Shown: in pieces, positions 6,312-11,751 of the stretch | Layout: each line of letters starts with the position of its first letter | Position numbering within the stretch: position 1 is the first letter of the stretch | Origin: Lachnospiraceae bacterium | GTDB taxonomy: Bacteria; Bacillota_A; Clostridia; Lachnospirales; Lachnospiraceae | DNA length: 11,751 nt | Assembly: GCA_017390645.1 (NCBI GenBank) | Contig: JAFPAZ010000085.1 | Span: 1-11,751 of the forward strand | Reading direction: 5' to 3' | The notes under the pieces: model-generated | Told to the model about the DNA's origin: nothing | Database searches by the model: none | The model's input: the letters and a program-made list of their open reading frames with translations, nothing else | Translations under genes and position numbers: made by a program

Positions 6312-6428
6312 ATGGAATTTTTTTGTTGGAGCAGGTTGTTACTGTTTCAACAATACCTGATACTTGCTGTCAGGATACGTAATGTGATTCGGGGGTTGCT
6401 TTTGGACTAACTGTCCCATAGGGAACCC
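6312..6428. other. Gap between argC terminator and next promoter
   Basis: No gene is seen. Two weak dyads occur: GTTG (6335-6338) with CAAC (6348-6351), and CCTGA (6356-6360) with TCAGG (6370-6374). CCCATAGGG near 6414-6422 is a short palindrome just before the next -35 box. Confidence 0.4.
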
Positions 6429-6457
6429 TTGTATTTTAAAAGAAAATTCGTTATACT
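6429..6457 (+). promoter_or_regulatory. Predicted promoter of the AAA-ATPase-like/nuclease gene
   Basis: TTGTAT (6429-6434) and TATACT (6452-6457) separated by 17 bases, 43 bases before the start codon. Confidence 0.65.
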
Positions 6458-6500
6458 AACCATAAGTGGCAAGATAGATTTTGAAAGGATGTGAACAGGT

Positions 6501-8261
6501 ATGACGGATACGAAAAATACAACCAGTACAAAAAATGCGAAAACCATAGATAGAATCATAAATACAGCCAACCTAACCAATACAGTAGGGATTGGAATCC
6601 AAAATTTTATGGAATTACGTGAAAATCATAACTTTTATATTGATAAAACCTCATTTATCAAGGAATGGTGGGAAAGTAACGACAGTGTAACTTTAATTAC
6701 CCGCCCACGTCGTTTTGGAAAAACTTTAAATATGTCCATGATAGAGGAATTTTTCTCTGTGGATTATGCAGGAAGAGGAGATTTATTCGAAGGACTTTCT
6801 ATTTGGGAAGAAGAGAAGTACCGGAACCTTCAGGGAACTTATCCGGTGATTAGCCTTTCTTTTGCAAGAGTAAAAGACACGGATTACGAATCCACAGAGT
6901 ATCATATTCGAGAACTGCTTAGGAAGGAATATGAAAAACATTGTTTTTTAATGGAAAGTAATGTTTTGTCAGAGGTAGAAAAAGTCTATTATCAGCGGAT
7001 GAGAGAAGAAATGAAACCTTTGGATGTACCTATGTCATTGCATAATTTATCGGATTTCTTGAGCCGTTATTATGGAAAAAAGGTCATTATTTTACTGGAT
7101 GAATACGACACCCCGATGCAGGAAGCCTATGTGAATGGCTTCTGGGATGAGATGGTAACTTTTACCAGAAGTCTCTTTAATTCCACCTTTAAGACCAATC
7201 CGTATATGAGTCGGGCAATTATGACCGGAATCACCAGAGTATCGAAAGAGTCGGTGTTCTCAGATTTAAACAACCTTGAAGTAGTAACTACTACATCAAA
7301 TAAATATGCCACATCCTTTGGATTCACGGAAGAAGAAGTATTTGCAGCACTGGATGCAGTGGGAATGGGTGAAGAAAAGGAAAAAGTGAAAGAATGGTAT
7401 GATGGTTTTGTGTTTGGAGAATATAGGGATATTTATAATCCATGGTCGATTCTTAATTTTTTAAATAAAGGTGAATACACGACCTACTGGGCAAATACCA
7501 GTTCCAACAGTCTCGTTGGAAAGCTGATTCGGGAAGGAAGCAGGCAGGTAAAGACGGGATTTGAGACACTGCTGAAAGGAGAAAGTCTTATTTGTCCCAT
7601 TGATGAACAGATTGTATATAATCAGTTAAATGGAAGTAAGGCAGCCATCTGGAGTCTGCTGGTGGCAAGTGGTTATTTAAAAATTCTTTCTTATGAAGAC
7701 ATGGGAAAAGTAGAGAGAAGGCCGAATTATGAATTAGCCATAACCAACAAAGAAGTATGTCTTATGTTTGAATCCATGGTGCAGGGCTGGTTTGAGGAAT
7801 CGGATGAATATGGTGATTTCGTTACAGCACTGCTTGCAGGAGACTTAAAAGCCATGAATTACTATATGCAGAGGGTAACCATTGAAACCTTCAGCTATTT
7901 CGACACCGGAAAAGGAAAATTCGGAGACGAACCGGAACGGTTTTACCATGGCTTTGTACTTGGGCTTTTGGTGGATTTAAGAAGAGAATATGTCATAACT
8001 TCTAACCGGGAAAGCGGTTTTGGACGTTATGATTTGACCATGGAACCAAAAGATAAAACAAAGGATGCCATGATTTTGGAATTTAAAGTACACGACCCGA
8101 TGGATGAGAAAAGTTTATCCGAGACAGTAGAAAAAGCCCTCGCCCAGATAGAAGAAAAGCAGTACGAAGCAACTTTGATTGCAAGGGGGATTCCGAAGGA
8201 AAAGATACGAAAGTACGGCTTTGCCTTTGAAGGAAAGAAGGTATTGATAGGAACACGTTGA
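6501..8261 (+). CDS. AAA-ATPase-like / PD-(D/E)XK nuclease-fold protein, 586 residues
   Basis: This matches the two-domain family of an AAA-ATPase-like N-terminal half and a C-terminal PD-(D/E)XK nuclease-superfamily half. Walker A is RPRRFGKT (residues 68-75) in the usual ITRPRRFGKTLNMSM context; Walker B is VIILLDEYD (195-203), followed by the family motif MTGITRVSKES near residue 242. The WYDGFVFG and NPWSILNFL segments are also typical. In the C-terminal half, D511 in GRYDL and E527-F-K529 in ILEFKV form the nuclease-like D...ExK motif. Length is in the normal range. AAAGGA at 6484-6489 is the ribosome binding site. These proteins are numerous in gut Clostridia and Bacteroides; their role is not established, and nuclease activity is inferred from the motif only. 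Single gene with its own promoter and a downstream terminator at 8440. Confidence 0.92.
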   Translation: MTDTKNTTSTKNAKTIDRIINTANLTNTVGIGIQNFMELRENHNFYIDKTSFIKEWWESNDSVTLITRPRRFGKTLNMSMIEEFFSVDYAGRGDLFEGLSIWEEEKYRNLQGTYPVISLSFARVKDTDYESTEYHIRELLRKEYEKHCFLMESNVLSEVEKVYYQRMREEMKPLDVPMSLHNLSDFLSRYYGKKVIILLDEYDTPMQEAYVNGFWDEMVTFTRSLFNSTFKTNPYMSRAIMTGITRVSKESVFSDLNNLEVVTTTSNKYATSFGFTEEEVFAALDAVGMGEEKEKVKEWYDGFVFGEYRDIYNPWSILNFLNKGEYTTYWANTSSNSLVGKLIREGSRQVKTGFETLLKGESLICPIDEQIVYNQLNGSKAAIWSLLVASGYLKILSYEDMGKVERRPNYELAITNKEVCLMFESMVQGWFEESDEYGDFVTALLAGDLKAMNYYMQRVTIETFSYFDTGKGKFGDEPERFYHGFVLGLLVDLRREYVITSNRESGFGRYDLTMEPKDKTKDAMILEFKVHDPMDEKSLSETVEKALAQIEEKQYEATLIARGIPKEKIRKYGFAFEGKKVLIGTR

Positions 8262-8273
8262 TTTTTTTTCAAT

Positions 8274-8432
8274 ATGATTACACGAAAAACATAAAAATTG
8301 CTGGTTACAGCGGTGTTATTTTCTGTATTTGGATTTGTTATCGATGTACGTAAAAAGGCTATGGTTAGAAAATACCCACCACAGATTCGCCACACATACT
8401 CCGATGATTCATCTCTTTTCTGGAAAGAATAA
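8274..8432 (+). pseudogene. Remnant of a small membrane-protein gene with an in-frame stop
   Basis: From an ATG at 8274 the frame reads MITRKT, hits TAA at 8292-8294, then continues KLLVTAVLFSVFGFVIDVRK and on through AMVRKYPPQIRH to a stop at 8430-8432. The part after the internal stop has a clear TM segment followed by a basic juxtamembrane stretch and a YPPQIR motif, so it looks like protein, not noise. There is no ribosome binding site before the ATG. Restarting at TTG 8298 would give about 44 residues. I read it as a decayed N-terminal fragment; a functional short protein from an alternative start is possible. Confidence 0.35.
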
Positions 8433-8439
8433 ATTTATC

Positions 8440-8496
8440 AGCCATCCAAAGAGCAGTGACGGTGTTAGTTCCGTCATGCCTTTTGGATGGCTTTTT
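8440..8496 (+). terminator. Intrinsic terminator between the nuclease-fold gene and the permease operon
   Basis: Outer arms AGCCATCCAAA (8440-8450) and TTTGGATGGCT (8482-8492), inner arms TGACGG (8457-8462) and CCGTCA (8471-8476), followed by five T (8492-8496). Confidence 0.9.
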
Positions 8497-8556
8497 GCAT
8501 TTCTGTTACAGTGCTAAGAATCTGTTAGAAGGCTATTTTGGGGTTACACAAAAAAA

Positions 8557-8619
8557 TTTACGCAAAAAAAGTGCAAATTTTACGCAAATTTCTTCCAAAA
8601 CGCGAAAATATGATATACT
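8557..8619 (+). promoter_or_regulatory. Promoter of the permease-kinase operon with two direct repeats upstream
   Basis: TGATATACT at 8611-8619 is an extended -10 box (TG-n-TATACT). The bases 17 upstream, TCTTCC at 8591-8596, are a poor -35 box. Exact direct repeats TTTACGCAAA occur at 8557-8566 and 8579-8588, 22 bp apart (two helical turns). With the transcript starting near 8626 their centres fall at about -64 and -42, the classic positions of an activator that replaces the -35 contact. The leader is only about 27 bases, so no purine riboswitch fits. Confidence 0.65.
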
Positions 8620-8652
8620 ATGTAGTATATAAAAAAGTCAGGAGAACGTATT

Positions 8653-10008
8653 ATGGACTATTTTAATCTTAAATTTCACAATACAACCATAAAAAATGAA
8701 ATATTTGCTGGGATTGCCATGTTTATGGCCATGTCTTACATACTGGTTGTAAATCCTACCGTATTGTCTTCGGCAGGGATGGATTATAATGGTGTATTTC
8801 TTGCTACTGTGTGCGTATCAGGATTTACCACCATTGTTTCCGCGTTTTATACGAAGCTTCCCATTGCATTGGCGCCCGGACTTGGACTTGCCAGCATTTT
8901 TGCGGGACTTGCAACCGGTCCCGAGGCAGTAAAGTGGCAGGTGTTGATTTTAGCTACCTATACTGCGGGAATTCTGATTTGTGCTTTTGTCAAATTTTCT
9001 ATATACGATAAAATCATGGAGATCATCGATGATGATTTTAGAGGGATGGTGATGTCGGGAATTGGACTGGCTCTGTTTTTATATGGAATCAGCACAACGG
9101 GTCTTATTAAAAAACAAAATGGTATATATATACCCGGAAGTATAGACGTTGTTCCGGTGGTGATTACAGCCATAAGTCTTTTCCTTATCTACATAATGAA
9201 AAAATATAACAAAAAAGGCTTTGTGTTAACGGGGCTTTTAGTGGCATATGTTTTGAGTATTTGTGTCAGTTATTATAGGGTATACGAGCAGAGCGGTATT
9301 TCTGTGAATCAATATCTTAGGGAAATTTTTTCTTTCTCTTATAATGCTACAGATATCACGAAGGTTATGTTTGCATTCCCGGATATTTGTGAAATTATTT
9401 ATGATAAAAAGATATTTATACAGTTTATTCATGCAGTTTTTGTGTTTACAATGGGACATTTTTTCGATGCCATAGGAACCAATATGTCTGCCTTTGATGC
9501 CATAAATAGTGATTTGGATCCTAGAATGAAGGAAACTGTAAGCTTAAAGAGGGTAATTACTGTAGATGGTGTTGGAAATGTTGTCAGTGGCATCATGGGA
9601 ACCTCAACGGTTACCAGTTATGGAGAATCCTTGGTAGGAATTGTAAGTGGAGGTAAAACAGGAATCACAGCACTTACTACGGGGTGTCTGTTTTTATTGT
9701 GCTTTTTCTTTTCCCCATTGTTTACCGCCATGGCAACCTATGTTGCTGCGCCGGCACTGATTTATGTAGGTTTGGAACTGGTGTTAAGATTTAGGGCTTA
9801 TGACAGAAAGAAAGTGGCATTTTTTATCTTTGGTTTGTGTCTCATAGCCTATGTTGGAATGACCTTTAATATTGGAAATGCTGTTTTGTACGGATTGATT
9901 TTTTATACTGTAATGAAAATCACAATCGAAAAGAAAAAACCGGTATCCTATTGGTGGGTAATGCTGATATTTGCAGCAATTAATCTGGTTTTGGATTTTG
10001 TTGCGTAA
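8653..10008 (+). CDS. NCS2-family (AzgA-type) nucleobase permease, 451 residues
   Basis: A polytopic inner-membrane protein of the NCS2 purine permease family, closest to the AzgA/PbuG hypoxanthine-guanine-adenine branch. Family signatures are present: [17 protein letters not shown] near the start, [10 protein letters not shown] (residues 74-83, where AzgA proteins usually have APGMGLNAYF), HFFDAIGT with D272 in the substrate-site helix, and [11 protein letters not shown] (316-326; usual form GTSTVTTYVES) followed by [16 protein letters not shown]. About 12-14 hydrophobic segments are visible. AGGAG at 8640-8644 sets the start. The asparagine-to-alanine change and the altered GTSTVT box make the substrate uncertain. 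The next gene, a sensor kinase, starts 11 bases after its stop, so the two are probably co-transcribed. Confidence 0.9.
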   Translation: MDYFNLKFHNTTIKNEIFAGIAMFMAMSYILVVNPTVLSSAGMDYNGVFLATVCVSGFTTIVSAFYTKLPIALAPGLGLASIFAGLATGPEAVKWQVLILATYTAGILICAFVKFSIYDKIMEIIDDDFRGMVMSGIGLALFLYGISTTGLIKKQNGIYIPGSIDVVPVVITAISLFLIYIMKKYNKKGFVLTGLLVAYVLSICVSYYRVYEQSGISVNQYLREIFSFSYNATDITKVMFAFPDICEIIYDKKIFIQFIHAVFVFTMGHFFDAIGTNMSAFDAINSDLDPRMKETVSLKRVITVDGVGNVVSGIMGTSTVTSYGESLVGIVSGGKTGITALTTGCLFLLCFFFSPLFTAMATYVAAPALIYVGLELVLRFRAYDRKKVAFFIFGLCLIAYVGMTFNIGNAVLYGLIFYTVMKITIEKKKPVSYWWVMLIFAAINLVLDFVA

Positions 10009-10019
10009 GGAGGAAGGAT

Positions 10020-11751
10020 ATGAGCTTATTATTATCAGTATTTTTTATTGCATCGGGAACTGTATCCTTCGTATTGGCGGTGAACAATATCATTCAGGAA
10101 GATAAACATCTGCCTGGAAACTGGTATTTTCTCTTTCTGGGGCTTTTTAGCTTTATCTGGTCTCTTGGAATGGGAGTATTTACATTACAGACCACCGAGG
10201 AAGGGGCATTTTTTTGGAGAGCCTTTTATCTTATTGGAGTAGTTGGAGAGTTAGTTATGGCAGGGCTTTTGGTAGGAATATGGCTGAACATTCCGCCCTT
10301 TTTCAAAAAAATAGCAGATGTCTTTTTTGTATTTGGTGCCTTGGTGGCATATCCCATGCTTAGTGTCAAAAATGCTTGTGAATTTGTGCTTACAGACTAT
10401 GGAATGTCATATTGTACCGTAAAATATGTTGGACGAACCACTTATAACGTATATTTAATTATATTTCTTATCCTTGTATGTTTGGAAATGGTATATTGTC
10501 TTGTCCGCAGAGAAAAGAAGAGAGAAGTGGTTATGGCAAAGTCCTGTATTCTGGTGCTTGTGATTGTTACCCTGGGGTTGTTTATGGACACCTTTACCCT
10601 TGGGGAACCACGTCCGGCATTTCCGGCAAGTTCCATTTGTCAGCCCATAGCTGTCATTTTTGCTTATGCCATGTCCAGAAAGACCAAAATAAACAATATT
10701 AGTGTACAAAACCTGTCGGATTACATCTATGCATCTGTGAATGTACCGATGTTGATTGTGGATGAACATCGGTATCTGAAAATATGCAATGCAAAAGCCA
10801 TTGATTTTTTTGATATGCCGGAAGAATTGTTAAAACAGAAAACACTAGAAGAATTGTTTGATTTTCCATTGATAACAGAAACTGAAAAAAATGAATCATC
10901 AAAGACAATAGAATGTACCTGTGTATTAAATCATAAAGTTTGTAAGTTAGAAATTAGTCATGTTAAGGACAGTTATAATGAATTTATCAGCGATATTATT
11001 GTAGTAAACGATATGACGGAAACTTACCGGATTATAGAAGAATTAAATGTGGCAACAGAAGAAGCGGTCCGTGCCAATTATGCCAAGAGTGTATTTCTTG
11101 CAAATATGAGTCATGAGATTCGTACGCCAATGAATTCCATTATCGGCATGAGTGAGATATTACTGAGAGGTGAACTTGAGGATGAAACCGCTAAGAACGT
11201 AAGCCAGATCTATAATGCAGGAAAGGGCTTGTTAGAAATTATCAATGACATATTGGATCTTTCCAAAATTGAATCCGGCAAATATGAGATTGTGAAGGAA
11301 GAATATGATTTTGCTTCTGTCCTGTATGATGTTGTCAGTCTGATTAAAATTAGAATTACAGAAAGCGAAGTAAGCTTAAAATATGAAATCGGGGCTCATG
11401 TGCCAAGTATTTTGTATGGAGATGCAATACGGATCAAGCAAATTCTTATTAACATACTGGGTAATTCCGTAAAGTTTACAAAAAAAGGTTTTATTAAGCT
11501 TGTAGTTGATAGTGAAAGGCTGGAAGGTAAGAAGTGTAAGATTATATTTAAAGTAATTGACACCGGCATAGGTATCAAAGAAGTGGATTATCAGAAATTA
11601 TTTGATGCATTTGCTCAGGTAGATGCTAAAAAGAATCATCTGGTAAAGGGAACAGGCTTAGGTCTGGCCATAACCAAAAATCTTTGTGAACTTATGGATG
11701 GAAGTATACAGGTGGAAAGTGTTTATGGAGAAGGCACCACATTTACCATGA
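10020..11751 (+). CDS. Membrane sensor histidine kinase (7TM-like, PAS, HisKA, HATPase), runs off the window
   Basis: Starts at the ATG at 10020 after AAGGAGG (10007-10013) and stays open to the window end (577 codons). The N-terminal 230 residues hold about seven hydrophobic segments, resembling 7TM sensor modules. A PAS-like domain follows (about 232-345, [20 protein letters not shown]). The dimerisation domain has the phosphorylated H365 in [18 protein letters not shown]. The ATPase domain shows the N box NILGN (N478, N482), DTGIGI (D514), GTGLGL (544-549) and GEGTTF near the edge. The [10 protein letters not shown] form is typical of hybrid kinases, so a receiver domain may follow beyond 11751; this is inference. 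It signals from the membrane to a response regulator not seen here. The permease immediately upstream could supply or share its signal. Confidence 0.93.
   Translation, partial: MSLLLSVFFIASGTVSFVLAVNNIIQEDKHLPGNWYFLFLGLFSFIWSLGMGVFTLQTTEEGAFFWRAFYLIGVVGELVMAGLLVGIWLNIPPFFKKIADVFFVFGALVAYPMLSVKNACEFVLTDYGMSYCTVKYVGRTTYNVYLIIFLILVCLEMVYCLVRREKKREVVMAKSCILVLVIVTLGLFMDTFTLGEPRPAFPASSICQPIAVIFAYAMSRKTKINNISVQNLSDYIYASVNVPMLIVDEHRYLKICNAKAIDFFDMPEELLKQKTLEELFDFPLITETEKNESSKTIECTCVLNHKVCKLEISHVKDSYNEFISDIIVVNDMTETYRIIEELNVATEEAVRANYAKSVFLANMSHEIRTPMNSIIGMSEILLRGELEDETAKNVSQIYNAGKGLLEIINDILDLSKIESGKYEIVKEEYDFASVLYDVVSLIKIRITESEVSLKYEIGAHVPSILYGDAIRIKQILINILGNSVKFTKKGFIKLVVDSERLEGKKCKIIFKVIDTGIGIKEVDYQKLFDAFAQVDAKKNHLVKGTGLGLAITKNLCELMDGSIQVESVYGEGTTFTM

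Noticed and set aside
8329..8517. A 62-codon frame between the nuclease-fold gene and the permease
   Set aside because: It overlaps the terminator hairpin at 8440-8496, lacks a ribosome binding site, and competes with the more protein-like frame at 8298-8432.
8620..8652. Purine riboswitch before the permease
   Set aside because: The leader between the extended -10 box and the start codon is only about 27 bases, too short for the aptamer.

Overview
The window is low-GC, AT-rich DNA with strong AGGAGG-type ribosome binding sites, TTGACA/TATAAT-like promoters and hairpin-plus-T-run terminators, so it comes from a Firmicute. The protein repertoire (a short-type ArgC, an AAA-ATPase-like/PD-(D/E)XK protein, a small Cro/C1 regulator, an SPFH protein paired with an Arc-like repressor, a zinc-ribbon membrane protein) best fits Clostridia, probably Lachnospiraceae. 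That placement is inference from gene content; there is no rRNA or tRNA here to confirm it.

Left part (1-1750): a minus-strand Cro/C1-type regulator cut off by the window edge. Behind it lies a striking tandem array of 18-bp units, near-identical on the regulator side and degenerating to the right. Then come a 92-residue unrecognised protein and a zinc-ribbon membrane protein with its own promoter. A GAAA-loop hairpin and a terminator close this part.

Middle part (1751-5220): a two-gene operon of an SPFH/Band 7 membrane protein and an Arc-like ribbon-helix-helix protein, whose -10 box lies inside a long perfect palindrome made of two TGATATCA sites 11 bp apart. This looks like an autoregulated module. 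A very strong terminator follows, then a soluble KAP-family P-loop NTPase with its own promoter. Downstream of the NTPase is a 120-bp block with inverted-repeat ends and mutually complementary hairpin arms.

Right part (5220-11751): a monocistronic argC with a strong terminator; an AAA-ATPase-like/PD-(D/E)XK nuclease-fold protein with its own promoter; a decayed small membrane-protein gene; and an operon of an NCS2 (AzgA-type) nucleobase permease and a membrane-bound sensor histidine kinase that runs off the end. Two direct repeats, TTTACGCAAA, sit about -42 and -64 from the predicted transcription start of that operon, where activators bind.

Except for argC and the permease the genes are accessory in character. 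They form several short, separately controlled units, not one large operon. No RNA genes, CRISPR array or insertion sequence were found.
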